A stretch of DNA of 64,000 nt, from contig CM022944.1 in assembly GCA_012931725.1 (NCBI GenBank), forward strand, positions 116,555,717-116,619,716. Reading direction: 5' to 3'. Below, piece by piece: positions 47,753 to 61,615 of the stretch. This DNA comes from Litsea cubeba (taxonomy: Eukaryota > Streptophyta > Magnoliopsida > Laurales > Lauraceae). The translations under genes were made by a program, and so were the position numbers. How positions within the stretch are numbered: the first letter of the stretch is position 1; every line of letters begins with the position of its first letter. The notes under the pieces are model-generated. The model was not told where the DNA came from and did no database searches. It was given only the letters and a program-made list of their open reading frames with translations.

Positions 47753-48357
47753 GTACGTCTCTTTTCCAAGCCCTTTCCGATCTTATTTCCCCGCCTTCTA
47801 TTTCATCGGATTTCGATTCCATCGGTAATTTTAACGCGTTCATGTGAATCTCACTTGCTGCGTTGTGGGTTTTTTTTTTTTTTTGTCTTTCTGTTCTTGA
47901 TTTGTTTAGTTTCATGATGATCAGATGATTGTTCTTTGCTGAGTTGGGATTGTTTCTGCTATAATCTGTTAGGGTATAAAGATTTCAGGAAGAAAAAAAA
48001 AAAAAAAAGCTGTTTGGATGTTTTTATTAGTAGTCACAGGGAAATGACCATCTTAGTCAACGAATCAGATGATGGGAGTTTTTCTTTTTTGGGTTTTAAT
48101 GGTGTGCTCGATTTGGGTTCCATCGTGATGGATGGATGGGTCTGAAATTGAAGAATTATAAGAACGATAGGAAGAATAGAACACCAGAATTCTCAAGCAG
48201 CCACCCGGGGAGAACACTTTCTTGAAACTGAATTGTTATGTTGGATATCGGTTTTTTCATAAATCCAAACAAAGTATCAGAGCAACATGTGGGTCATGCC
48301 CCTATCGCCAATATGACCAATATGTCTCACTGATATGGTAACAGGACGGGATGGTAA

Positions 48358-48599
48358 TAGGGATGGCAATGGGGCGGGGTGGGGGCAGGTATGCCCTTCC
48401 CAACCCCGCCTCCATCCCCGCTATTTGGGGTTCAGGGAATCCCCGACGGGGATGGGTACCCGTCCCTGCCCCGTTGCCATTCAAACCAGCAGCCCAACAC
48501 CATCCACCGGAGGCCTTTTCCACACTCAATCCGTAAAACCCACCAACAAACCCAAGCCCTCCGATAGAACACATCCAATCAACACCATCTCCTAAAAAA

Positions 48600-48631
<32 letters not shown>

Positions 48632-49513
48632 CTTCACTGAAAGAAAGAGGCAGCAAGAAATCCTGCTCAAACCCCACCTCTCAGCCAAAATCCCAATCCC
48701 CTTCCAAGAAAAACCCAATCAGAATCACTGAAACCCACCCAACCCATTAAAAAAAAATACAGAAAAAGAAAGAAGAGAGACGCAGAAGAGAGGAAGAGGG
48801 CGTTTTGAAACTCTGATGGCACTTGGGTCTTGTGGACATCAGCAGCAGCAGCGGGGTATCTCTGCCTCACCACCACTGTGCACCATTCCTCACTGTCGCA
48901 GCAGCAGTCTACAAACAGCCAACTCCATCCATACTTCAAAATAAAAAAGAAAGAGAGAAATGAGATGGGTGAGGAGGGGCTGATCCACGTTGGCAGCAAG
49001 GGTGAATTGAGAGATAGAATGAGAGGATGAGGTGGATGGGGAGCTGAGTCATGTGGGCAGCAACGAGGATGAGGGAGGAAGAGAAATAAAGAAAGAAAAA
49101 CAGAGAAAGAAAGAGAGAAACAAAGAAGGGGAAATGGGGAAAAACAAAGAGAGATGGAGTGGGCTGGTTCGCTGGAGATGATGGTGGCCGGCGGTGGTGA
49201 TGGTGGGGCGGCATCGGCTGGCGGCGGCAGGGCAGCGAGGAGAGTGAGGTGAGTGAACGAGAGAGATGAGAGGAAGAGAGGGCTGCTGTTGGAGTGAATG
49301 AGAAGGGGGGTGGTCCATCGTGACCTAAAAGAGGGGAATGGGGAGAGTGCAACAGTGCATAAGATAATTTTCGGGTCGGGTTCGGGGCCGGATATGGCAC
49401 TACCATACCCTACCCGTCCCTGGGCTTGGGGGTTTGGGTGGCACCCGAACCCGGCCCCATACCCGAAATTTCGGGTCGGGGCCCCGGACCCGTGGGGATT
49501 TTTGCCATCCCTA
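48358..49513. mobile_element. Non-autonomous hAT element in the SR45a-like leader intron
   Basis: Ends TAGGGATGGCAA and TTGCCATCCCTA are inverted repeats with 8-bp duplication GATGGTAA at 48350-48357 and 49514-49521. Subterminal GGGGCGGGG-type sequence mirrors CGGGTCGGGGCC on the right. The 1156-bp interior has a G homopolymer (about 48601-48630) and GA-rich and CAG-rich text, but no transposase. Confidence 0.92.
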
Positions 49514-50413
49514 GATGGTAACAGGATTGGTCTGTATTGGCGAATCCCGGGTTCTAGTCCGATGTGATAAAACTATGGATGAAACATATTGCGGTTCTTT
49601 TTCTCGTTTTTTTTTATGTTCATAAATAAAACTCTGTTAGTTCTTGAAACGGTGGGTCTCAAGCCCAACCAAATAAAGGCGGAGGCTTGGGTTGGATAGG
49701 CTGACAATGGTGTAAAATTCTGTTACAAGTACAACTTCAAACATGAATTTTGAAGAAAAAAGAACTCATGTAGCTGAACTCATCATAGTTGGGACGAGGT
49801 TTTATGTGATCTTATGTGTTTGTAATCGATACCTTATTAGATAATAACTAATACCTTAGCAATCTCTTGGTGAATATGCCAACCCGTAGCTCTTTTTTAA
49901 TTTTTGTTTACAAATGTGCGTAACATATGTATAGATTCATTTTTTATTTTTTATTTTAATTTTCTACATAGATGTGATAACTAGGCATGTAAGAAGGTAG
50001 ATGCAAATTGTGGGGACCAAAACTCAAGGTTCCTTAACGTCGTATTACAGTTTTTTCACAACTCACCTTGCTATTCTTTAACTGACCCAAATCATAGTAA
50101 ATGTAATAATACATTTGCTACACATGGGTCTAAAGCGTATTAAGGTATTCCAATCGTTTATATTTTTGGATCATGACTCATTGCATGGTTGCCCACCAGT
50201 AATCCACTATCACCCTAGACTTGAAAGTCACATGTACTTTGGAGATTGTAGAGAGAGGCCATCGCTTATTCCTTTTTTTGGAGCTTGTACTTTTCCAAAT
50301 TCACCTATTATTATGGTCAATGGTTCGTGTGTCTGGGATAATAAATCATATCATCCCTTTTGATTTTGTATATCTAACTATGTTTCTGATAGTATGATAT
50401 TCTGCTTTTGTAG

Positions 50414-53400
50414 ATGACATATACAAGGGTAGAAAGGTAAGTTGTTTTTAGCAGTTTTTTGTTGAACTATAATTTTGTACTTATTGAAATTACTTTTGTG
50501 CTGACCGTGCTGATTGTGTGTCAGAAAGATATCCCCCTCACCCTCTCGCTCACCACCCAGAGGTAGAAGGTCAAGATCACCATCACTGCCAAGGGATAGG
50601 AGTCGTTCCAGGTACATGTATATATGTATCATTTGTGTATTGCAGATTTATCGACTTCACTTTTTTTTTGTACTTAAGTTGATTTGTAGAAGCTAGGTTT
50701 ATTAACTTTATTTACTTCTTTAGTTTCACTTGATTAATGTATTAAACATGACATACAAATGTTGCCTTTCCTCTTTTATTATCTAAAAATACATACAGTC
50801 AAAATCAATCTTTTATATTGGGTGATAGGAGCAGAGATTCTGGAGATGCTGTCAATCCTGGAAATAACCTGTATGTCACAGGCTTATCTACACGAGTTAC
50901 TGACAGTGAGCTTGAGAAATATTTTAACACTGAGGGAAAGGTATGGACTATGTTGGTTTAGTTCTTTCTTCTATGACAGCTGAGCAAGACAATTCTTATG
51001 CTTGACTTGCATAATCTGTGGTCCATCTTTCTCTCCAATCTTAATTTGTTTTAAGAAGGAGCAAATTTGGCTCTATTACAAGACTTATGCATCCATAGAC
51101 CAGGCCAGATCACCAGACTTCTTTTCTGTTAAGTTACCAAGAAACTAAATTAAGAAAAAAGGGTTACCAAGAAAGTCCTGCTGGATTTGGTGGCAATGAT
51201 GAGAATTGCAAGCTGATGCACTTCGTAGATTTGCTTGCGTAAAGTTTGTTTCGAGAGAGACTCACAGAGGACCACCAATGAGTTGCATATGGGGTATTTC
51301 CCACATGTACCTGGACTTAATGGTTGGACCTTCTTATGAATCTTGTCTGAAATCTGAATTTTATCCTGGACTCGACATGGATCAATTGTATGGGAACTTG
51401 ATCCGAATCGATAATGGCTAAAATGTTATAGGTCAAAACCCAATGTTGGATCCAATTTCAAGTTGGTGTCTGGATTTTCACGCATCCAATATAGAATATT
51501 CAAGTTCTTTTATAAACCTTATTTCAAGAAGGCCTTACACAATTAGGAAAATAGGCCTAACACAAGAAGGCCCTAGGGTTGGGGCTTGCGAGGAGTGCCG
51601 AAGCATGTGTCCGTAGACACCTTTAACGTGTCACCACAGAGACTTCAACACGAAAATAGACCTCCGAGGAGTAGAAAACCTATGATAATATTATTCCAAT
51701 AATCAAAGTCTGAGCTTGTCCATCTCTTACATATAGAGAGGAAGATAAACTTAGGGGCTAAGAAACATAATCAAACTAGAAATTAAAACAACTTAGGAAA
51801 TAAGAAATCTAATCCTAATTACAATTAGAAACTTGCTAACTAATAATTAGGGAAAATAAATTAAAAAAAGGAAATAAAAATAAATCCCTAAACTATCTCA
51901 TGTGGGACCACTTGTGGGCCTATTTTGCATCATTCCCCCCAGGTTGAAAGAAGAGTTAGATCTCAAACTTGGGTCTTTTGCATGTTGCCTCTGCAAACAT
52001 GGTGTACGAGAAGCACTTCTTTGTAGCATTTGCTCTTGATCTCTTCTTCGGCGATTCTGGCTTCTTTGGATGGAGTGTGACTAGCTTTCCACTGTGCATG
52101 AATGTGTATGTGTTGTCACGCATGGTCGCATGCCATGAGTACCATTTTTGTCATACATCCATGGGACCACTATCCATTGGTTACACATTGCACCAAATTC
52201 TATCTTTATAATCTTCACTAATGGCAAAAGTAACTTGACATGTATGTCACACTTGCACTTCGGGCGTGCTCGGTTGGGCTTGGCAAAGGGGCTTTTTGCT
52301 TAAAAAAGCCCAAAACCCTAGAAAAGTTTGTTTGGTTACCTCATTTTGAAAAGGGCTTTAAAAGAGCAGAAGTTAAAAATTTTCTTTTTGAGTAAGCATC
52401 TGTCGACCCACTTCACGGTAGATAAAGGATTCACTACTTTTGTGGGACGTGTACAGCGGAAAATCTTGCGGAGGTGGAACGATTTGCGGAACCGAATGGG
52501 TATCGGTAATCCTTCTTCCCTTCGTGCAAAAAAAAAAAAAAATCCCCCTCTTCCCTTTGTGCAGTGTACATCTTACTACCATTCATCTTCTCTAAAAAAC
52601 TATCCCTCTTTTGATCTACCTATCTTGTTCTCTCTCTCTCTATATATATATGTCTTTTTCATTTCATTCATATTGTAGATTTTTCAAGAAATGTATTGGA
52701 TGATTGGAGAGTTTTTCCATATTTCTTTGGATTTTGGAAGATTCATTAGAAACAAAGTTATCTCTGTAGTAAAATTTTCAAATGTATTTTCTCTTGTAGC
52801 TTGCATCTAGAGTTCACATGGTGATGTTAGGGCTATTTTATTTTTTGCATAGAACAAGCCAACAAGGGATTTGATTTAACAACGTGATCAAAAGGGCACC
52901 CTGTGAGATACGCCTTTACCAAAACCCAAAAGCCCATAAGAAATTTACATAAACTGATAAGCTTATTGAATAGAGTTTCTGTATCCTGTCCAGCCAAAAA
53001 CATGAGGTTATATGATAATGCGTGGTGTTCTCTCTTGCTGATAAACTTATCTATATATGGAGGCAGGTGGGAGTGGAAATCAGTAAACATTTGATATGAT
53101 AACGTCGACTAGAAATTTGCAATCTTGTTGGTTGTTTTCTTGCAAAATCTAATTTCCCAACATTCAGAGGTTCTCAAAGTTTTCATCAATTTCTTTAACA
53201 TGATCATAAATTGCTAGGATAAGGTCCCTTGTATTTAGAGAGTGGTAACCAAAATAAGGCTATCTCCTTCCACAGTCGTGTTTTTAATCCCAATATTCAA
53301 GAGAAAATGAAGCTCTACTCTTTTTAATGAAAGTAACCATTCAAAAAAAAAAAAAAAAAAAAAGAAAGAAAAAAAGAAAATGAAGCTCTGCAGCTAAAGG

Positions 53401-56400
53401 ATATTGAGTTTATACAATACCCATATATGCAGCCTTCATTGTTGGAGGTCATCCTTGAAGGGTCTGCCAAGCAAACATTTGAAGTTTAGAGAGGTTAAGC
53501 TTCCATATCTATTTCTGAAGAAAATTTGGGCATTTGGGCCCTCCACTCTAGTGTAAATGAGCTTATAGAAGTTGACGTACAAATTAATTACATGAAGAAT
53601 CCTGATAGCCAAAAATAATCATAATAGAACTATGCTGACAATAAATATACAACTATGTTTCTGGGAGGATTTATGTTGTAGATTAAATGCTAGCTGAGGA
53701 TTTATGGTATAGTCTTTGGCTACATGGAACAGTCAAACATTCAACAATAGGTTGGATTCAATTATTGGCATGGCACACAATCTTAGGCTAAGATTATATT
53801 TTGGCTCTTCCTAAGAAAAAAGATTTCATTGGCTGACAGCTTCTAATCTTTGGTATAGTTGGAAAAAGTTGTATGGTCTAGAGGCATTCTCATTTATTTG
53901 GGCGAATTCAGAACTTTAGCGATATTCAGATTCATATGCATTTCATACTTGACCAATGAAAGTACCAGCAGAAAGCAGATCCCCAAACATACTTGAGAAA
54001 AAAATTGGGGACAAAAGAAACCGAACAATTTTTATGACATTAATAGAGATCATCTATCAATTTTTTGTTTTTACCTTGTAGACTTAATGTGATATGCAAC
54101 ATTAATGTTATCATGGTGAGGCGCCAAAGACCATTTGCTAGATTTCATTTAGGCATCATATTGTTCATGCATGGTTGGATACCATGTTAGCTCTTTATAT
54201 GCTGAAGAAAGATGGTCCCATTGGCAAAGCACGTATATTCAACAATGTTTTGAGGTACAGTATACTGGTGAAAATTTTACTAGGATGCCTAGTGAGAAAT
54301 TAGAATAAAGAGATGTAGAAGCCAAAAAGGATGGATGGCAGAATTAATATCTACTTCAAGAAGAATGGAAACAACATATGTAGCCGAAATAGCTGAAGAT
54401 GCATCTATGGTTTTAAGTGGGGCCAATTTATTTACTTACAAGGCGGTTACATATTGTGTGATTTATTGTTTATAAATATTTATATAAATTATTTGATTAT
54501 TACACGCTAAACGCTATTTTTATCTAAATGTCTAACCAAACAACCTTCAATGCTTTTCCTGTTAAAAAGTGTATATAAAAGTTGAGCTCACCAAACAATG
54601 TTTTCACTTCAAAAGCTACATTGAAGAAGTAGATTATTAGAAGCTACTTTCAGAAAAGCACGTTTGAGTTTTAACAAGCCAAACCAAAGACACTCTTCAT
54701 CACCTGTCATTAGCCATTTGACAGCTTATAAACCTTCAGCTTCAAGCAATCAACAAGAGTTTGAGAGTTGATGTTTTCACAACTTTTGCCATCAACCACA
54801 GTTGTGCAATTTTGCCAATGTATTGTACCTGTTGAATGAAAAATATTTTTCCGTGACCATTTTTTCTCAACGGTAGGCGTATTTTCTTTAAGGACCATGA
54901 GAGCTTCAAATCCCTACCAATGGGCGCAGCCCATCCATCTCAACCAGTTCATTGGGCCAACCCTCCTACCAGGCCATTAGTTTATACTTATTTTATATTA
55001 TTTAGGGTTGTTTTAATGTTTATGTCTTTTAGTTTATTTGAATTCAGTTGTTTTAATCCTGGCCATCAATGTGTTGGATGATACATATTATTTCTAGGTT
55101 TTCTTATTTTCCTGTATAAGCATTGTAAAGCCTTTTGGCTCCTCAATTAATGATTAATGAAAATCTTGTCAAGTTATTTTGGGGTGTTCTAAGTTCTCTC
55201 TATGGGATTTTGGCGTGAGTCCAATTTCCAGGCGAAAGCCTGACCTATCCCCCTCCATCTTCCATCTCTACCCGCCCCGCATCTAGTACCCCGCTCCACA
55301 TCAGTTTTTGTATAAAAATAATTTTGACGCATACTAACCAAATCCATAAACTCATCTGGTTTAAGTTCACTGTATAATTTGGAAATCATGAGTTTAATTC
55401 CTAAATCTCGATCAACATTGATTGCCGGTTGATCTCATTGATTATGAATATTTCCTCCATCATCTCAGTTATTATCCACACGCTGATTAGTTTCTAAATT
55501 GGCTAATCTAGTTTCCATTCTTGCAAGAGTTGCTTGCATTTGGGTAATCGTTGCAGATAATTCTGCAGTGGTGCCGGTCAATTCTTCCATGGATGAAGAT
55601 GAAGATTCCACTTCTATCTACATGCTTCTGAGGAGGCATTTAAAAAAAAAAAAAAATGAAAATATAGATATTTGGACCTACTTGATTTGTAGATCTACTC
55701 TCTACAAACACAATGAAGAAAACGGATTTGAAATTTGGCTTCGGGAGTGGGTGACGCGGCAAAGGTCTTGGCTGGGTTCGGTTGTAGTGGATTGGAGAAG
55801 TCGATTTGGTGTTTGGATGGTTATAGGGGTCTCAGATTTTGGGGTTTGACCTTTGGGCTGTGAGGGCTGACGGGATAGGGGCGAGGGGTTTCGTGTGATG
55901 GATGTCTGGGGGTTCGCAGGGATTTTCAGATGTTTGTGGGTTTGAGAGATGGAATCCAGGGAAATGCGATGGGGTTTGATAGTCTAGGAGGGCAGTGGAT
56001 TTGGTAGTTCTTGCCAGGGTGGGTTTGAAGTTACATGGATGCGGGTATCGGAAATCAGGGATGGGCACAAGGTTATTTGTGATGGATTGGATGATGGAAT
56101 GATGGATGGATTGTCTCTGGTCGGTGATTGGAGATTGATTAGAGGATGTGGATCTTCGCTCTGCAGGCCCTAGGGTTAGGGCTTGCAAGGAGTGCCGAAG
56201 CACGCATCTGCATACACTTCAACGCGTCACCACAGAAACTTCAACACGAGGACAGACCTCCGAGGAGCAGAAAACTCACGATAATATAATTCCAATAATC
56301 AAAGTCTGAGCTTTTCTATCTCTTACATTGCATAAAAATAAGAAGATAAACTTGGTGGCTAAAAAACCTAATCAAACTAGGAAATAAGAAATCTAATCCT

Positions 56401-58224
56401 AATTTCAATTAGAAACTTGCTAACTAATAATTAGGGAAGATAAATAAAAAATAGGAAATAAAAATTTATCTCTAAACTATCTTGTGCGGCACCACTTGTG
56501 GGCCCATTCTGCATCAACAATCATGCCTCACATGCAATAGCTTGATATGGATTATGCCTATCATGATCTCGAGCCAGAAGAGGCTTAATGTTTTAAGAAG
56601 TTTTAAATCCTCATTAGAAACCCAAAAATTACGTGTATTTGAGAAGAAGAAGATGAACTGTAGGGCCTATCACATTAGTGGTCCAGATTAATGAACTGTG
56701 GGTCTGTTCCTGTGCACAGAATTGCGTGGTGCATCAAACTATACATTTACTGCAAGATGGTCGAATTTCTGTCAAAAAGAAAAATTCTTCATAAGATTTC
56801 TGATCAATATTTTTAAAGATTTATTGCCAAAATATCTTAAATTTTAAAATTTGTCACTTTTACCATTAAAAAAAATTCTACTATCGCATTGTGTTTGGTT
56901 ATCTTGGTTTCTACGTTAAAGTTTCTTTATGTAATTGGTCAGCTGTCAAGAAAATAACTTAAATTTTATTGAATATGAGATTTATGGCAGTCATATTAGA
57001 CCCTTTTTTTTTTTTTTCCTGTGTAGGTTTTGGAGTGTCATCTGGTTATGGATCCACGCACGAGGGAATCTCGTGGATTTGGCTTTGTTACCATGGAAAC
57101 TGTGGAGGATGCAGACCGCTGTGTCAAGTACCTGAACCGTTCTGTGCTTGAGGGTCGATTAATCACGGTGCAGAAGGTACTAACTTTCACTGATGGGTAG
57201 TGATGTTGTCCTTTCTTCTTCTTCTACTTCCTTTTATTTTCTTTTATTTTTTCCTTTTTCTTTTTTAGAATATATGTGGATCTTTGACACCTCTGCTCAT
57301 CTTCAGAAATGTTGCCTGATAACTTTTGGCAGCAGGTCTGGTGTGTGTAGCTTCACCGAACTCACTATCTAAACCTCCCCCTTCTCGACATGAGCTCTTC
57401 ATCGACATCTCAAACACATCGATTCAAATCAGACTATGTTATGGAGGGTTGTATGCCCTGTATTCCTTTTCTCAATAACAGCATCTGGCATGATTATTTT
57501 GGATTGGGTTCTGATGAATTTTATAGAACCCTACAAATATCTTAAACTAGTTTTAGAAGTGCAAGTCCATTGGTCTTTCTACCATTTTCCTCATGGTTTA
57601 TTCCAGGTAAACTTATCATATTTGTGAGGGGGAGAATTGTCTGAACCTTCTTACTTCGATGCAATGGCCACGACTTGCTTTGAATTTCAGAAAATGACAG
57701 AAAAGCTAGTGATGGTGGTGGTGAAAGTAACATTTGCTTCTTTTTTTTTTTTATATATTGATCTACAGGGATATCTTTAGTCTGTTTTCTGAAATTCAGG
57801 CAACAATTCTAGATTATAATGAAAAAAATTGGTGTTTTCTGTCTGACCAAAATGGTTGTTGAAGTTATTGATCCCTCTTCAATTTGATTTACCTTCCCAT
57901 GTTTTGTTTGCAGGCAAAACGTAAGCGTGGAAGGACACCCACTCCGGGCAGGTACCATGGTGTAAGAGAAAATAGTCAAAATACAGGTACATATTGGAAA
58001 CACTTTCTTTGCGTGTGTGGAAATATTTACTTTAGTATGGTACCTATTGCATATGGGAAGGACAATTCCTCCATGCCACAATATTTGATACAAAAATTAA
58101 TATAAAGAACTTTTTATGTGATAACGGGCTGATGTTTTCAAATTTCACCTTCACAGATTACAAGGATGAAATTCACACAGCCCCGTCCACGTGGTCCCCT
58201 CTTAAATCTCCCTTTTGTATGTCT

Positions 58225-58285
<61 letters not shown>

Positions 58286-61200
58286 TCACTCTCCCCTCTA
58301 AAATCTTAGGTCAGCCTGGGTTGATATATAATTTTTTGTGGTCCCTCCTATTTAGTTCCTATTCAATGGGGCCAGCTGGTAGAGTGTAGTAAGTAAATAC
58401 TAATAAGAATGATGAGAATGATGATGATGATGATGAATAGCACTCATTCTGCCTATTATTTTTTGCTCAACTCTAATGAGATTTCCATTCCTCCTATCAG
58501 CACGGACTTGCATGCATCTAGTTTGGCCATGTGGTGCAGCCTCGGATCCACGATCGACGAATAGATCAATCTCCGGAAGGATTGATCGAATCCAAGGATG
58601 AATTCAGCCTAGGGCACAATCATGATGAGGAGAAATACCATAACTGAGAGAAAATCTCAAAACTTGGAAAATATTAGATTTAATTGATAATAAGCATTCA
58701 CTTACAACTGAGGCATAATCATCCTTATATACAGTAGGATAACTTGGACACCAAGACTTTCCTAAACAATAAAGGAAATGAAACCATTAAACTTGCTTTA
58801 CAATCCAACTAAAATAAATCTCCTAATTTAAAGACTTCTAGATAAATAAAAAAGTACTTAATTAAGACTCCTAAACAGCTTAAACTTCTAATTAGATAGA
58901 TATCATGTTGAGCCTATGGATTGGGCCCAATGGGCTGGCCGACCCATCATCACCATGTCAACGATCCATCTGGTGGGGCATGTGGGCCCACCCCCATGTC
59001 GACAAAGCCATGTGTTTGTCGATGGAAAAAAATTTAAAATCCATATCTGAATTGGGATTTCTCTACCTCAAGGCCAAACTCTACTTGATTGTCATATATG
59101 TACAGATATGCAATTCCTCAAGACTTCCCAGTGTCCATAATGAGGTTTCCACTTCTTAGGCCTAATTTGGGCATGCCGACTATGCCTCTTCTTCCTGATG
59201 GATTTCTGGGTTTGGATCTCAGGCATGTCAGAGTCCTACCCAAACCCCAGAATTTTCCCAGAGAATTGGGTTTCCATTTTTCCTCTGAAACACAGATCCA
59301 CATGCTCATCAATTAACATAGTGGTTCTACATTCATTACAAATTAAAAGAACATCTCAATTTCCAGATTATTAATTCAGAAAGATCACTCACCTTGTGTA
59401 CAATGATAATTTCTATCTCTTTTTTTTTTTTTTTTCTGATTGTATACCATATCTAGGCAAGAGAGAAGCCAGTATAAATTGAATTGGGTCGATACAACAA
59501 GCACCTAAAAACTCATAGTCATAGTCATAGAATTTGAAAGATGTATTAGATCAAGCGATGCAAAATAAACCTATTAATTCCGATGAAGCAAGTGCAAAAC
59601 GGCCAAAGGTGGTAATAGCCTTTTTCATAATAAATATAAACAACAAGACAACAAGGTCAAAATCGAGAATTAATTAAATTGCATATTTCAAATGTCTGGG
59701 ATGAATTCAATGGGACAATGGAAGTTGAGAAATCCAAAATCAATCATGGTCTGCTAAAGTCAAAGGATAGTCTTAGGAAGAAAGTAGTCAAGAAGATCGC
59801 TGATGATGCACGTCTACAGAGCTAACACATCAGCCAAAGCACACAAGTATCCTGAATCTTTCAGCAGGCATAACTTCACACACAATTGTCAATTTCAGAT
59901 GATCAGTAACTTGTTGCAAGGGTCTCACTAATATGCACACTCTTTATAGAAGTTTTGCAACATTTCATCCATTTGGGCCTCAAATATCATAAAAGTTTTT
60001 GTTTCTTTTCTAGGTTTTTTTAGTTATAAAAATTTTAAGAGTGAGATTTAAGGTTATTTGGTTGAGAGCATAAAAGGTTTATATTATGAGGAAGGTTTGA
60101 GTCATATGACAAGTAGCCCTAAGTTTTCATGGTCAATTTCATAATATTTAAGTTAATGGGAATTTAAAATAGGCCTTTTTCCTTCAAGGTAGAGAACTTT
60201 TATTTTCTTGCTATCCCCTTTGCCTTGCAAGATTTATTTGGTTTATTCATTTTGTTTCTTCTTCGTCTTTTTCTAGATCATGACTCGTGTTGCACAATGA
60301 AGTAGAAAGAAAGATGTACGAGATCCACCTTTACACTCATCATTAAAGAAGCCGAACAAGTTGGACCCTCGGTTTATTAGTAAAGTTAAATCTTCCACCA
60401 ACAAACTCGCAATACCAATAAGTTCAACACTTCTGATCAGTTTTTTTTTTTTTTTTTTTTTTAATTTTCTCTAGAGAAAAACCAAGTTCATCAATTATGA
60501 GCTTAATGAATCTCACCAGATATTACTAGGCCGGGCACCCTACCCACATTTTGAAAATTTCAATTCTTATATGGTAGGAAATTGAATTCTCATCTCTTGA
60601 CAATTGGTCAATATTTCAACTTCATCAATTTCTTCTATTTAAAAAAAAAAGATAGTATCATATGTCACCATTGATAAAGTATCAGGCTTCTGGTGAGGTT
60701 CCCAGGAAAATCTAGGATTGGGACACTTGTACCTTGTCTGTCGTCCTGTAACTAGCAAGTGTTGTTTCTTCCAAATGACAAGGAAGAGGCAATTTTCCAG
60801 TTGAGTTGAGTTGAGATTGAGATTGCATGGGATGGGGAGAGATCATGGCAATTGACACAGCTGGCTTTGTCAAATTAATAGTCTTGATACATTTAACATG
60901 TTTTAAAGGCTACTACATTAAATAAACCTGAAAAATACTAACATAGGTAAAATGTCTCAACTAGCTGAAGGGTCAAATTTTAAATATAAATAGTATTCTA
61001 TGAAAGGGATACCTCAATGTCCATGATTTTGGGAAACCTTGTTTTATCCCTATTTTGTATCCATGGCTCGATGGTCAACTGCTCATACCGATTTCTATAT
61101 AATATTAGTTTATTATTAAATTAAAATATGAATATATATGGAAAATAATGAAATGTTCATGTGCATCCATCCCTCACCATATTATGGTGAGGGACAACAT

Positions 61201-61572
61201 AGTAGGGTTGACTTTATAATACATACGAACCATCCACACACATGGAACCCACTTAACTTAAGTACACTAGACTCATTGAATTTTCACCTATCCAAATGGA
61301 TTGGACCATTGGATCGAGGGTCAAATTCTTTTAATATAAAGTCATTAAATTTGTGGGTAACGGATGAAGGGGTTAGAGGAGGGTCAAATTCTTTTAATAT
61401 AAAGTCATTAAATTTGTGGGTAACGGATGAAGGGGTTAGAGGCATGGGATTGACCCCAATTTGATATATGGTCTCATCCAAGATGCCTCTTCCCATCCCC
61501 CACAAGTCCCATGATCAATGGGTCCTTAGGTGGGCCCCATTAAATTTGTTCCTCACCATATGGTGAGGGAAG

Positions 61573-61615
<43 letters not shown>

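Larger units (their letters stand above)
51568..56517 (-). mobile_element. Ty3/gypsy deletion derivative in the SR45a-like intron
   Basis: Two direct ~355-365 bp repeats (51568-51932 and 56165-56517), read on the minus strand, begin TGATGCA and contain CAAGTGGT-CC and AACCCTAGGGCC. Beside the 51932 copy the minus strand has the purine tract CTGGGGGGAA. Beside the other copy CAGAGCGAAGATCC resembles a tRNA-iMet-type primer site. Inside, gag-start-like text MEELTGTTAELSATITQMQA (about 55480-55595) and a NTYTFMHSGKLVTLHP stretch near 52100, typical of plant gypsy protease-RT linkers, remain. RT and integrase are gone and other elements appear inserted. No clean TSD was seen. Confidence 0.7.

Noticed and set aside
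49000..49400. Ser/Phe/Pro-rich minus-strand ORFs near 49 kb
   Set aside because: They are inside the non-autonomous hAT element and are made of GA-rich repeats.
57436..57733. Small ORFs between SR45a-like exons 4 and 5
   Set aside because: They are intronic, without domain similarity or splice signals in phase.
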